DNA from: Clostridiales bacterium
Lineage (GTDB): Bacteria; Bacillota; Clostridia; Oscillospirales; Acutalibacteraceae
Assembly (NCBI GenBank): GCA_012840445.1
Contig: DULI01000008.1
Coordinates: forward strand, 310,001 to 374,000
Length of the DNA: 64,000 bases
Direction: 5' to 3'
Each line of letters begins with the position of its first letter. The first letter of the stretch is position 1. Both the position numbers and the translations under genes were made by a program. The notes below the pieces were generated by a model. It had not been told where the DNA came from, made no database searches, and saw nothing but the letters and a program-made list of their open reading frames with translations. Below are positions 47,605 through 56,373 of this stretch, piece by piece.

Positions 47605-48030
47605 TTAGAAGTTTAGCTCTTCCATCAACTGGGCAACAAGCCCAGGTGTAGTCTTTTCACTAACCTCAAGCCATTTCTCACTGTTCCAAATCTCGGCGTG
47701 GTCGGAAGCGCCTACTATATATACTGTTCCCTCCAACGAGGCATATTCCCTTAAGTTTGCAGGGATCAGCACCCTGCCCTGCGAATCGCATTCAAGTTCG
47801 GCGGCTCCGGCATATAAAAACCTTTTAAGTGTGCGGGACTTGGCGGTTGGCATCTGCTGTATTCTTTCGGTCAACGCTTCCCACTGGTCAAGTGAGTAAA
47901 CATACAGGCAGCGGTTTTCCTCAAGGCCTTTACATATCATAAACTGTTCTCCAAGGCCGTCACGAAGCCTTGACGGAATAATAACCCGGCCTTTTTTGTC
48001 TATATTGTGTTGATACTCACCAAACAGCAT
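47605..48030 (-). CDS. mraZ: Transcriptional regulator MraZ
   Basis: MraZ is a DNA-binding protein that controls the division and wall cluster it heads. The 141-residue protein has two SpoVT/AbrB-like swapped-hairpin repeats: GEYQHNIDKKGRVIIPSRLRD at the start and LECDSQGRVLIPANLREYA in the second half. ATG 48030 is chosen, with GGAGGTGA 5 nt upstream; the longer frame to 48051 adds seven residues. It lies about 65 nt downstream of a good sigma-A promoter and likely represses it through upstream repeats. Confidence 0.95.
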   Translation of the reverse strand: MLFGEYQHNIDKKGRVIIPSRLRDGLGEQFMICKGLEENRCLYVYSLDQWEALTERIQQMPTAKSRTLKRFLYAGAAELECDSQGRVLIPANLREYASLEGTVYIVGASDHAEIWNSEKWLEVSEKTTPGLVAQLMEELNF

Positions 48031-48102
48031 CTGCCTCACCTCCCGTTCCACTTTAATCCACTTTTATGGTTTTTACAACCACTTTTCACCACTATTAACT
48101 GT

Positions 48103-48131
48103 ATTATATGGGATAATAGTCATAAATTCAA
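48103..48131 (-). promoter_or_regulatory. Sigma-A promoter of the mraZ-ftsQ cluster
   Basis: On the minus strand TTGAAT (48126-48131), 17 nt, TATAAT (48103-48108). The leader before mraZ contains spaced GTGG repeats (rc of CCAC near 48061-48090: AGTGGTG, AGTGG, AGTGG), which resemble the GTGG-type boxes bound by MraZ in other bacteria. Confidence 0.72.
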
Positions 48132-48186
48132 GTATTATATAAAAATTTCCTGAAGATATTTTTGGAAAATTGTGCATCGTGCAAAA

Positions 48187-48212
48187 AGGCACCACTATAT
48201 ATAGTGGCGCCT
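48187..48212 (-). terminator. Terminator-like hairpin between the mraZ and rarA promoters
   Basis: An inverted repeat (AGGCACCACTAT with ATAGTGGCGCCT, one mismatch) followed on the minus strand by TTTTTTGC. It lies upstream of both divergent promoters; no convincing gene ends here. Confidence 0.5.
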
Positions 48213-48289
48213 AAAAACGAATATTTTATGTTTATTTTTATACAAGTTTTTGTAATGGATACATACCTAACCATAAGGTCAATTAATGT

Positions 48290-48318
48290 TTGACTCGCCC
48301 AAAATAATAGACTAAAAT
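48290..48318 (+). promoter_or_regulatory. Sigma-A promoter of rarA
   Basis: TTGACT (48290-48295), 17 nt, TAAAAT (48313-48318), 24 nt before the rarA start region. It is divergent from the mraZ promoter. Confidence 0.68.
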
Positions 48319-48348
48319 ACAATTAACAAGGCACTAAGGAGGATGGTC

Positions 48349-49623
48349 ATGAACCAGCCTTTGGCGGACCGAATCAGGCCAAAAAACCTCAACGAAGTGG
48401 TAGGTCAAAAACACCTATTGGGCGAAGGCAAGGTATTACGACGCATAATAGAATCAGGCAACATCCCCAACCTGATATTTTATGGCCCCTCGGGTGTCGG
48501 AAAAACCACCGTTGCCAACATAATTTCCGAAAGCTGCAACAAAAAATTATACAAACTAAACGCAACCACCGCCTCCATTTCAGATATAAAAGAAATTATA
48601 TCCAATGTGGGAACCTTTGCGGGTTTTAACGGGATACTGCTCTATCTTGATGAAATTCAGTACTTTAATAAAAAGCAACAACAGACTCTTCTGGAATTCA
48701 TAGAAAACGGGGATATCACACTGATTGCTTCCACCACCGAAAACCCCTACTTTTATATCTACAACGCAATTTTAAGCCGCAGTTCAGTATTTGAGTTTAA
48801 GCAGGTACCCGAATTCGAAATCCCGTCTGCTATAAAGCGGGCCGTGGCAGTGCTTGAAAGGGATTATAATGCCAAAATTAATATAACCGACCGGCAAATA
48901 GCCATTATTTCAAGGGCATGCGGTGGCGATGTGCGGAAGGCAATTAATATTACCGAATTGTGCGTGCTCTCTAGCAAGCACCAAGGTAATATTATCGAGG
49001 TTGAGAATTCTGTCATAGCAGATTTAACAGGTAATGCCGCCATGCGCTATGATAAATCCGGGGACGAACATTACGACATTCTTTCGGCATTTCAAAAATC
49101 CATGCGTGGTTCTGACCCCGATGCTGCAATCCACTATTTGGCAAGGCTTTTAAAAGCCGGCGATTTACCCTCTGCCTGCAGGCGGCTTTTGGTTTGTGCC
49201 TGCGAGGATGTGGGACTTGCCTATCCGCAAATTATCCCTATTGTCAAGGCCTGTGTCGATTCGGCGCTTATGGTAGGTCTGCCGGAAGCCAGAATACCGC
49301 TTGCCAACGCAGTTATTCTGGTAGCACTCTCGCCTAAATCTAATTCGGCATACACAGCAATTGATACAGCGTTAGCCGATATTGACGCCGGAAAAGTAGG
49401 GCCAATACCGAGGCATCTGCAAAATATGCATTATGACGGAGACGATGTAAAGGTCAAAGGGCAGTTTTATAAGTATCCCCATGATTATCCCAACCACTAT
49501 ATTCCTCAGCAGTACTTGCCTGACCTGCTTAAGGATGCAAAATACTATAAATTCGGCAACAATAAATTTGAAAATAGCCTGAAATCCTACTGGGAATTGA
49601 TAAAAAACACCGAAGAACGGTAA
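48349..49623 (+). CDS. rarA: Replication-associated recombination protein RarA (MgsA) AAA+ ATPase
   Basis: RarA is a clamp-loader-like ATPase acting at stalled replication forks. The 424-residue protein starts with NQPLADRIRPKNLNEVVGQ and HLLGEGKVLRRIIESG, has Walker A GPSGVGKTTVAN near residue 50, Walker B LYLDEIQYFNKKQQ, the sensor region IASTTENPYF, and the C-terminal MgsA tetramerisation domain (DAAIHYLARLLKAGDLPSACRRL; PKSNSAYTAID). ATG 48349 has AAGGAGG at 6 nt; an ATG at 48343 overlaps it. Confidence 0.95.
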   Translation: MNQPLADRIRPKNLNEVVGQKHLLGEGKVLRRIIESGNIPNLIFYGPSGVGKTTVANIISESCNKKLYKLNATTASISDIKEIISNVGTFAGFNGILLYLDEIQYFNKKQQQTLLEFIENGDITLIASTTENPYFYIYNAILSRSSVFEFKQVPEFEIPSAIKRAVAVLERDYNAKINITDRQIAIISRACGGDVRKAINITELCVLSSKHQGNIIEVENSVIADLTGNAAMRYDKSGDEHYDILSAFQKSMRGSDPDAAIHYLARLLKAGDLPSACRRLLVCACEDVGLAYPQIIPIVKACVDSALMVGLPEARIPLANAVILVALSPKSNSAYTAIDTALADIDAGKVGPIPRHLQNMHYDGDDVKVKGQFYKYPHDYPNHYIPQQYLPDLLKDAKYYKFGNNKFENSLKSYWELIKNTEER

Positions 49624-49700
49624 TAACCTATAATAATAGGCTATTATTTGGCATAAGATAGTTATAAACTGCCTTTAGTAACTTTAAATCGGAGTCTTAA

Positions 49701-50141
49701 ATGAGCAAATTCAAATTATCCCCGCGGGTGCTCTTGCTGTGGCGGATACGGCTGCTTTTTGTAGATTTGGCTGTTTTGGTCTTGTGTTTTGCTGTCTATG
49801 CTTTTTTCTCCCTTCCTGACGAAGCAGTTCTGCTTGCGGTTATTACCATACTAATCAGCTTTTGGCTTTGGTTTTGGTATCTGCCTAGGCTGCATTCAAG
49901 CTTTCAATTTTCAATTAGCAACGAGGCTGTGGTACTGACCCGCGGTGTTTTCGTGGTAAAACAGTATCTTCTGCCCTGTCCTCGCCTTATATACGCTGAA
50001 AGGTTTACTACACCGCTTACTTCCTTGATGGGACTTTGTTCACTGCGGCTAAAAGCCTCGAGGGTCCACCTAATCCTTCCCCCGTTGACCAAGGATGAAA
50101 CCGCCTTTATTATGTCGCAGTTAGACAATAGCTTTTTATAA
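49701..50141 (+). CDS. bPH2 (YdbS-like) membrane protein
   Basis: A 146-residue protein with two membrane segments in the first half (FVDLAVLVLCFAVYAFF; VLLAVITILISFWLWFWYL) and a C-terminal bacterial PH-like domain (bPH2/DUF304; ISNEAVVLTRGVFVVKQYLLP and LIYAERFTTPLTSLMGLCSLRL). The pattern matches YdbS of Bacillus, whose gene pairs with ydbT as here. In Bacillus, YdbS/YdbT help resist certain bacteriocins, but the cellular function is unknown. GGAG lies upstream of the ATG. It is 17 nt before the larger partner. Confidence 0.8.
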   Translation: MSKFKLSPRVLLLWRIRLLFVDLAVLVLCFAVYAFFSLPDEAVLLAVITILISFWLWFWYLPRLHSSFQFSISNEAVVLTRGVFVVKQYLLPCPRLIYAERFTTPLTSLMGLCSLRLKASRVHLILPPLTKDETAFIMSQLDNSFL

Positions 50142-50158
50142 TCAAAGGAGCTATATGC

Positions 50159-51586
50159 ATGACCGAGATGGAAATCAGGCCCCATCCTGTTATGATATTA
50201 AAGTTTTTATCCCCATATTTATTTGTTTTAATATTGCCTGTGGCAAGGCAAATTTTTAACTTAAAGGTAGGCAGGGGGTTTCCCCGTTTTTTTATTTTAG
50301 AGCTAATCCTCCTATTTACGGTGATAATTGTTTCCGTTTTAAAATGGCACAGATACCGGCTTTATATATCAGACAAATATGTGAGATTTACTAAAGGCCT
50401 TTTTTTCAGGATTGAAGCCACTATCCCCAAAAACAGAATTGCAAGTATGTTTTTAGAAAAAAAGCCGCTGCTCTGGTTTATTGGCGGCGTGGTATTAAGA
50501 TTTGATACCGAGGCAGGCAAACCCCGAAAAAACGATTTTCAAATGACAGTAAAAGTCAAAGATGTTAGTCTGCTCTTTACCTTGCTTCCGTTTAAAGGTA
50601 ATTATTTCAAGCATTACCATGCTCCAACATTAAAAATAATTATTATGGCGCTTGCCAACACTTCCACTACAACCGGGTTGCTTATTGCCGCTCCTATTGT
50701 GAATAATGCCGGCAAACTGCTCGGAAAAAGCATGTCTGATATTTGGGTATCCATAAGTTCGGTTTCATCTGCCCTTGAATTTATAATCCCTCCAATAGCC
50801 AGCACAATCTCCATTATCATATTGATTGGCTTTGCTGTCTCTTTTCTTTCAACAGTCTTTAAGTGCGTGCCGTTTGACTTATACATCAAAGGCGACCTGA
50901 TCACTTCTGTTTCAGGTCTTATATCCAAAAGGTATACCAGCTTTAAACGCGAGGCAATTAACAATCTGATAATAATAAAGTCCCCCATCATGCGAATTTT
51001 GCGCCACAGCACCGTAAAAGTTAATGTCGCGGGATATGGCAAGCATAAGGGAGAAATTGCGGTATTCATTCCCGCCGCAAACAAACGCGAACTTGCAGGC
51101 TTAATCGAGGATTTTTTGCCAAGCATGGTTTCAAAACCCATAATGCTACGCCCGCCGTACCGCTCGCTGCGGCGTTATTTAACGCAGCCTTTTGTGTTAT
51201 TTTTCATAATTTCTCTTGTTTCTATTTTTCTTTCTAATCGTTTTACGAATTTTAAGGATTTTATTGAGTTTATGACAATTATAAGCTTTATTGTCTTGGC
51301 AGTCTTCGGGGAGCTTAGCCTTAAAAAATACGTGCAAAGTGGCATTGCCTTTGGCGAGCATGTTGCGGTATTATCCAGCAGAAAGTTTTCATTGGTGGAA
51401 CTGCGCTGTAAATTTGAAAAAATAGGAGTCATAAAGATTTCCCAAACTCCCTTTGACAGGAAACATAACCTTTGTAAAATGAAGCTTACAATCCGCTCAG
51501 AAAGCGCAGATTCAATAACTGTTGCAAATTTGGACTATTCTGAGCTTAAAGTTGCCCTTTTGAACAACTATAATATTGCAATATAG
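50159..51586 (+). CDS. bPH2 (YdbT-like) membrane protein
   Basis: A 475-residue partner of the preceding gene. Membrane segments lie near the N-terminus (two, residues about 12-60), in the middle (about 185-240) and near 340-385. PH-like stretches are YRLYISDKYVRFTKGLFFRIEATIPKNRI (read in parts), FDLYIKGDLITSVSGLISKRYTSFKREAI and a more divergent C-terminal one. This two-or-three-copy bPH2 layout matches YdbT. AAAGGAG stands 8 nt before the ATG. Function is unknown; the pair likely forms a membrane complex. Confidence 0.8.
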   Translation: MTEMEIRPHPVMILKFLSPYLFVLILPVARQIFNLKVGRGFPRFFILELILLFTVIIVSVLKWHRYRLYISDKYVRFTKGLFFRIEATIPKNRIASMFLEKKPLLWFIGGVVLRFDTEAGKPRKNDFQMTVKVKDVSLLFTLLPFKGNYFKHYHAPTLKIIIMALANTSTTTGLLIAAPIVNNAGKLLGKSMSDIWVSISSVSSALEFIIPPIASTISIIILIGFAVSFLSTVFKCVPFDLYIKGDLITSVSGLISKRYTSFKREAINNLIIIKSPIMRILRHSTVKVNVAGYGKHKGEIAVFIPAANKRELAGLIEDFLPSMVSKPIMLRPPYRSLRRYLTQPFVLFFIISLVSIFLSNRFTNFKDFIEFMTIISFIVLAVFGELSLKKYVQSGIAFGEHVAVLSSRKFSLVELRCKFEKIGVIKISQTPFDRKHNLCKMKLTIRSESADSITVANLDYSELKVALLNNYNIAI

Positions 51587-51618
51587 CCAATCTCTTTCAG
51601 AAAATTAGATTGGCACTG

Positions 51619-51647
51619 TTGACCTTGTGCATAAATTAGGGTAGAAT
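51619..51647 (+). promoter_or_regulatory. Sigma-A promoter of the unknown gene at 51712
   Basis: TTGACC (51619-51624), 17 nt, TAGAAT (51642-51647), about 65 nt before the start codon. It may drive the unknown gene, the lipoprotein hydrolase and pgeF. Confidence 0.62.
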
Positions 51648-51711
51648 ATTTGAAGAATGCGGCTTTTTTGCAATTTTTCTCTGTAATTTTGTCAAAGGGG
51701 TACTGCGGGAT

Positions 51712-52383
51712 ATGAAAAAGATTTTTAATGAGAATGCTATACATATACTGCCGTTGCCAAATGGAATTATAATCGCTGCCAAGCAAAACGAATATGAAGA
51801 CAAAATAATTGTGGCATATAAAAAGATTTCCTTTGAAGATGGCTCGGTTACCGCCGTAACGCGGAATGCGTATTTGTTAGCAAAATTCGGCAATAATTTT
51901 AGATCTTTCGAAATACAGCTTAAGGACTATTTAAACTGCAGAACCGTCCTGCTGCCTGACAACCGGCTTTTTGCGGTATATCCCGATGGCAATGCAACAA
52001 TTTTCGATTCTGATGCCAGGGTTGAATGGCAGGGCACATTAAAATACAAAAATTGCGGTCCTGCCGACATAGCTTTACACGGGCATACATTATGGGCATC
52101 TTTTCCCGAAAGCAACGCCTTAATCAGGTTTAATCTTCGCACAATGCGCGAAGAATTAAGAATTAGCGGAAGTGCCGATTCTGCCTTTTCGAATCCTGAA
52201 GGGCTGTGGATAATTGAAGACACTCTTTTGGTTTGCAACCCGGGAAGTAAAAAGATAAACGAGGTAAACCTCAAAACCTACACCGTCTACGAATATGCCG
52301 AATTTGAAGAGCCGGTTTACCAGTATGTTAAAATTAAATCCAACGAGATTGTTTTGCTTGATTCCGGAGTATATAAACTATAA
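51712..52383 (+). CDS. Unknown protein with beta-propeller-like repeats
   Basis: A 223-residue soluble protein without signal peptide or membrane segment. I do not recognise the family. The sequence alternates short beta-strand-like stretches with a recurring pattern (LPNGIIIAAK; LPDNRLFAVYPDGNATIFDSD; LHGHTLWASFPESNALIRFNLRT; NPEGLWIIEDTLLVCNPGSKKINEVNLKTY), as in blades of NHL or TolB-type propellers, though only about four blades fit. It might be a sensor or scaffold, but this is a guess. It has its own promoter and is followed by a lipoprotein hydrolase on the same strand. Confidence 0.7.
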   Translation: MKKIFNENAIHILPLPNGIIIAAKQNEYEDKIIVAYKKISFEDGSVTAVTRNAYLLAKFGNNFRSFEIQLKDYLNCRTVLLPDNRLFAVYPDGNATIFDSDARVEWQGTLKYKNCGPADIALHGHTLWASFPESNALIRFNLRTMREELRISGSADSAFSNPEGLWIIEDTLLVCNPGSKKINEVNLKTYTVYEYAEFEEPVYQYVKIKSNEIVLLDSGVYKL

Positions 52384-52435
52384 AAATTTAAGCCGGGCAG
52401 ATATCCTGTCCGGCTTATAAAGTCAGTGAGGTCGT

Positions 52436-53431
52436 ATGAAAATGAAGAACAAAATTTTTTCGTTTCTTTTCTGTTTGCTATTTATTTTTTTGTCCGGCTG
52501 TAATGTTTGGGATAACGGGCAAAACTTATCATCAGATTTGACCACCAATGCTCAATCACAATTCGTCGGCTCGGAACAATCGCGAACCGAATCAGAGGAC
52601 ATCAATCTGTCATCGGCTAATCAAGCTGAAAACAACCAAAACCTATTAATAGAAATCCTGAATGCAGGCCAGGCAGATTGTATATTGATTACACTGCCCG
52701 GCAACCGGTACATTTTAATAGACGGTGGGAACAATAATGACGGCCAAAAGCTTGTAGATTATCTAAAGTCAAAAACAATATCAAATATAGATTTTGTTAT
52801 TGCCACACATCCCCATGAAGACCACATCGGCGGGCTGGACCTGATAATAAGTTCATTTGATATCGGCAAAATCTATATGCCTAAAATTCACGACAGCGAT
52901 GTCCCCACCACCAAAACCTACGAGGATTTTCTGGATGCTGTGTCAAATCGCGGTTACAAAATCTCCCCCGCAAAGGCTGGCAGTACTTTATTGGATGAGG
53001 GCAATTTAAAGCTTGAGTTTTTTGCGCCCAACTCCGATAATTACAATAATCTAAACAATTATTCTGCGGTAATAAAGTTGACATATGGCAATACACGCGT
53101 GCTGTTTGCAGGGGATGCCGAAAATGTCAGCGAAAACGAAATGTTAAAAGCCGGCTTTAATCTAAAATGTGATATACTCAAGGTCGGCCACCATGGCAGC
53201 AACAGTTCGACAACCAAGGAGTTTTTAGAAGCTGTAGACCCCAAAGAAGCTATAATTTCTTGCGGCATGGGAAATCAATACGGCCATCCGCACGCTGAAA
53301 CTCTGCAAAAACTTCAAGCTGCTGGCATAAACATACATAGAACCGACCAGGACGGCACGGTTATAATCACCCTTGACGGTAATAGCTATACAATTTCCAA
53401 ACATAAAGATATAAACATAGACGGCAATTAG
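52436..53431 (+). CDS. ComEC-like metallo-beta-lactamase-fold lipoprotein
   Basis: A 331-residue exported hydrolase. The N-terminus is a lipoprotein signal with lipobox LSGC (cysteine near residue 22), then a serine/asparagine-rich linker of about 50 residues. The MBL domain has VIATHPHEDHIGGLD (HxHxDH, near residue 125), FAGDAENVSENEM and GHHGSNSSTTKEF, and GNQYGHPHAETL. It matches the stand-alone ComEC/Rec2 C-terminal-type hydrolases, thought to be nucleases or phosphodiesterases at the cell surface. It precedes pgeF by 13 nt. Substrate is unknown. Confidence 0.9.
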   Translation: MKMKNKIFSFLFCLLFIFLSGCNVWDNGQNLSSDLTTNAQSQFVGSEQSRTESEDINLSSANQAENNQNLLIEILNAGQADCILITLPGNRYILIDGGNNNDGQKLVDYLKSKTISNIDFVIATHPHEDHIGGLDLIISSFDIGKIYMPKIHDSDVPTTKTYEDFLDAVSNRGYKISPAKAGSTLLDEGNLKLEFFAPNSDNYNNLNNYSAVIKLTYGNTRVLFAGDAENVSENEMLKAGFNLKCDILKVGHHGSNSSTTKEFLEAVDPKEAIISCGMGNQYGHPHAETLQKLQAAGINIHRTDQDGTVIITLDGNSYTISKHKDINIDGN

Positions 53432-53444
53432 TCTGGAGGGCAAT

Positions 53445-54272
53445 ATGTTAAAAAGCAATACGCTTAAAATTAATTCCAAAGACGATGTCACTTTTATGAC
53501 CTTCCCCGCCTTTGAGAGAACTGGCCTTGTAACACATGCCTTTTCAACAAGAACAGGCGGTGTAAGCACTGGGATATATTCCTCTATGAATTTAAGTTTC
53601 ACACTTGGTGACCAGGAAGAAAATGTACTTGAAAACTACCAAAGGTTTTGCGGCGCAATAGGTATTGACTACAAAAGGCTTGTGTTTGCAAACCAGACCC
53701 ATAAAACTGAAATACGAATTGCTACCGAACAGGACGCCGGAAAAGGCATTATAAAGATACGCGACTACAACGATATTGACGGACTAATTACTAACACACG
53801 CAACCTTCCTTTGGTCACTCTTTATGCCGATTGTGTTCCTCTACTCTTCCTCGATCCGATAAAAAAAGTTGTCGGAACCTCGCATGCTGGCTGGAAAGGA
53901 ACGGTTGGGCAAATCGGCCTTAAGACTGTTGAAAAAATGCGGGAGGTTTTCGGTTGCAATCCAGAAGATATTTTGGTCGGCATTGCCCCGTCTATCGGGC
54001 CGTGCTGCTACGAAGTGGACGACCTGGTGGTTAATGAGGTAAAAAAGCTTAAAAATATTGACTTTGGTTCTGTAATAAAACCTGTGGGAAACGGCAAATA
54101 CATGTTTAACATGTGGGAAACCAATAAGCAAATCCTTATGTCCGCCGGAGTACCTAAGGATAATATAACGGTTACCGACCTTTGCACACGCTGCCATTCG
54201 GATGTATTTCACTCCCACAGGGCTACCGGCGGCAGGCGCGGAAGCCTTGCTGCAATTATTTGTTTGCGGTAA
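53445..54272 (+). CDS. pgeF: Peptidoglycan editing factor PgeF (laccase domain, YfiH)
   Basis: A 275-residue Cu-oxidase_4/YfiH protein. Metal-site motifs are NQTHKTEIRI, TLYADCVPLLF, GTSHAGWKGTV (histidine) and DLCTRCHSDVFHSHRATGGRRG at the C-terminus. Such proteins have been given purine nucleoside phosphorylase/adenosine deaminase activity and a role in keeping L-Ser out of the wall stem peptide. Often it is found near division genes such as sepF; here the neighbours are a surface hydrolase and a sugar operon. GGAGGG precedes the ATG. Confidence 0.94.
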   Translation: MLKSNTLKINSKDDVTFMTFPAFERTGLVTHAFSTRTGGVSTGIYSSMNLSFTLGDQEENVLENYQRFCGAIGIDYKRLVFANQTHKTEIRIATEQDAGKGIIKIRDYNDIDGLITNTRNLPLVTLYADCVPLLFLDPIKKVVGTSHAGWKGTVGQIGLKTVEKMREVFGCNPEDILVGIAPSIGPCCYEVDDLVVNEVKKLKNIDFGSVIKPVGNGKYMFNMWETNKQILMSAGVPKDNITVTDLCTRCHSDVFHSHRATGGRRGSLAAIICLR

Positions 54273-54342
54273 TTTTGGCATTTACTCTGTTGCAGTTTAT
54301 GTTATAATTAACAATGCAAGATTTTTAAAAAGGGGTTTTTGT

Positions 54343-55167
54343 ATGAGCAAATTTATAATATCCGGATTTGCCGACGAAATTGCCAAAGATCTGCATACCC
54401 AAATCGCCACCCTTAGAAAGCTTGGCATTGGCTTTGTAGAAATGCGTAATGTCAACGGCAAACAGCTGGTTGAGCATGATCTTGACGAGGTAAAGGAAAT
54501 TAAAAAAGTATTGGACGACAACGGAATAAAACTTTCTGCTGTAGGTTCGCCCATTGGAAAGATTGGCATTAAAGATGATTTTACTCCCCATTTTGATAAA
54601 TTCAAACATACGGTGGAAATTGCGCAACTGCTACAAACCAAATACATTCGCATGTTCAGTTTCTTCATTCCCCGCGGCGAAGAGGCCGACTGGTATGAAG
54701 ACGAAGTTATAAACCGTTGGTCAAAATTTGTGAACTATATTAAAGGTACAGACATAGTACTGCTCCATGAGAACGAAAAAGATATTTACGGCGATGTGCC
54801 AGAGCGCTGCAAAAATTTGCTTGATAAAATGAATTTTAATTATGTTAAAGGAATATTCGACCCTGCCAACTTTGTCCAGTGCAAGGTAGATACCCTTAAA
54901 GCCTTTAACATCCTAAAAGATAAGATAGTATATATGCACATTAAAGACGCAATATTTGAAACCGGCAAGGTGGTACCAAGCGGCGAGGGCGACGGCCATG
55001 TTGCCGAAATCTTAAAAATGTTGGCAGACAGCGGTTTTGAAGGTTTCCTGTCTTTGGAACCGCATCTTGAGACCGGCGACATTGCGGTAGGCGGCGCTGA
55101 GAAGTTTGAAATCGCCTACAATGCTCTGATGTCTATAATTAATTCGCTGGATGTAGAAATCCTTTAA
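54343..55167 (+). CDS. Sugar phosphate isomerase/epimerase (TIM-barrel, AP-endonuclease-2-like)
   Basis: A 274-residue xylose-isomerase-like TIM barrel. Blocks include SKFIISGFADEIAKDLHTQI at the start, LSAVGSPIGKIGI, KYIRMFSFFIP, VLLHENEKDIYGD (metal-ligand glutamate), KGIFDPANFVQC and YMHIKDAIFETGKVVPSGEGDG. These are the metal-site residues of the IolE/IolI-like family. I start at ATG 54343, with AAAAGGGG upstream; a longer frame to 54202 overlaps pgeF. It opens a five-gene sugar operon. The substrate, probably a keto-sugar or uronate, is unknown. Confidence 0.9.
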   Translation: MSKFIISGFADEIAKDLHTQIATLRKLGIGFVEMRNVNGKQLVEHDLDEVKEIKKVLDDNGIKLSAVGSPIGKIGIKDDFTPHFDKFKHTVEIAQLLQTKYIRMFSFFIPRGEEADWYEDEVINRWSKFVNYIKGTDIVLLHENEKDIYGDVPERCKNLLDKMNFNYVKGIFDPANFVQCKVDTLKAFNILKDKIVYMHIKDAIFETGKVVPSGEGDGHVAEILKMLADSGFEGFLSLEPHLETGDIAVGGAEKFEIAYNALMSIINSLDVEIL

Positions 55168-55180
55168 GGAGGTATTGTTT

Positions 55181-56341
55181 ATGAATAAAGTTCGTTTTGG
55201 AATAATCGGTGTTGGAAACATGGGGTATGCGCACCTTTGCAATTTTAATTCCGGCAAAATCAATGAAGCGGTTCTGACCGCAGTATGTGATATTGATATA
55301 GAAAGGTTGGAAAAAGCTGCAAAAGATAGCAAAACCCCGGTAAAAGCCTTTGAAAGGGCTGAAGATTTGATAAATTCCGGTGAAGTTGACGCAATTTTAA
55401 TCGCCACCCCTCACTACCTCCACCCCGTATATGCCATTAAAGGCTTTGAAGCCGGCTTGCATGTGTTGATTGAAAAGCCCGCGGGCGTATACACCAAACA
55501 GGTGCGTGAAATGAACGAGGTTGCAAAAAAAACCGGCAAAGTCTTCGGAATAATGTACAACCAGCGTACCAACCCGGTTTATAAAAAAGTAAAAAGCCTG
55601 ATTGACGAGGGCGAGCTTGGCGAAATCCGCCGTGTAAACTGGATTATTACCGACTGGTATCGCACACAGCATTACTATGATTCGGGCACATGGCGCGCCA
55701 CCTGGGCTGGCGAAGGGGGCGGCGTTCTGCTTAATCAAGACCCCCACCAGCTTGACCTGCTCCAGTGGCTTTGCGGCATGCCAAAAAGGGTTCACGCCTT
55801 TTGCTCGTATGGCAAGTTCCACGATATAGAGGTTGAAGACGATGTAACCGCCTATTTTGAGTATGAAAACGGGGCTACCGGCGTGTTTGTGACTTCCACC
55901 GGCGACGCTCCGGGCACTAACCGCCTAGAAATCAGCGGTGATATGGGCAAAATCATCGTGGAAAACGATAAAATTGAATTCTACCGTAACCGCCAACCAG
56001 TATCCGAACATATTAAAACCTGCAAATCCGGATTTGAACGCCCGGAAGTCTGGAAATGCGAAGTTCCGGTTTATGGCAGTTCTCCCCAACATATAGGTAT
56101 TGTAAATGACTTTGCAAGTGCCGTGCTTCATGGGACCAAACTTCTGGCTCCCGGCGAAGAAGGCATTAACGGACTTACTATTTCCAACGCCATTCACCTA
56201 TCTTCCTGGACCGGCAAGACGGTGGAACTGCCAATAGATGAGGATTTGTTCTATGAACTTCTCCAAGAAAAAATAAAAACCTCCCGATACAAAAAGAAAT
56301 CGGTCACGGGTACTATCGAAAACCTTGATGGCACCTATTAA
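55181..56341 (+). CDS. Gfo/Idh/MocA family oxidoreductase
   Basis: A 386-residue NAD(P)-dependent sugar dehydrogenase. The Rossmann motif GIIGVGNMGYAHL is near residue 7, the catalytic-lysine motif EKPAGVYTKQVREMNE near 98, and GGVLLNQDPHQLDLLQWLCG, with the conserved histidine, near 185. The C-terminal domain is beta-rich, as in the family. AAGGAGGT precedes ATG 55181; a TTG at 55175 is less likely. It follows the isomerase by 13 nt and precedes uxuA, so it probably oxidises or epimerises a sugar in the same pathway. Confidence 0.93.
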   Translation: MNKVRFGIIGVGNMGYAHLCNFNSGKINEAVLTAVCDIDIERLEKAAKDSKTPVKAFERAEDLINSGEVDAILIATPHYLHPVYAIKGFEAGLHVLIEKPAGVYTKQVREMNEVAKKTGKVFGIMYNQRTNPVYKKVKSLIDEGELGEIRRVNWIITDWYRTQHYYDSGTWRATWAGEGGGVLLNQDPHQLDLLQWLCGMPKRVHAFCSYGKFHDIEVEDDVTAYFEYENGATGVFVTSTGDAPGTNRLEISGDMGKIIVENDKIEFYRNRQPVSEHIKTCKSGFERPEVWKCEVPVYGSSPQHIGIVNDFASAVLHGTKLLAPGEEGINGLTISNAIHLSSWTGKTVELPIDEDLFYELLQEKIKTSRYKKKSVTGTIENLDGTY

Positions 56342-56373
56342 TAAGGTAATAAGGCATAGAGAGGTAAAAAATT

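Noticed and set aside
48128-48322. A 64-codon minus-strand frame in the mraZ-rarA spacer
   Set aside because: It covers both promoters and the hairpin, has no clear ribosome binding site and reads as noise.
54202-54342. A 47-codon N-terminal extension of the sugar isomerase/epimerase
   Set aside because: It overlaps the end of pgeF, reads like an out-of-frame copy of that gene, and the ATG at 54343 has its own ribosome binding site.
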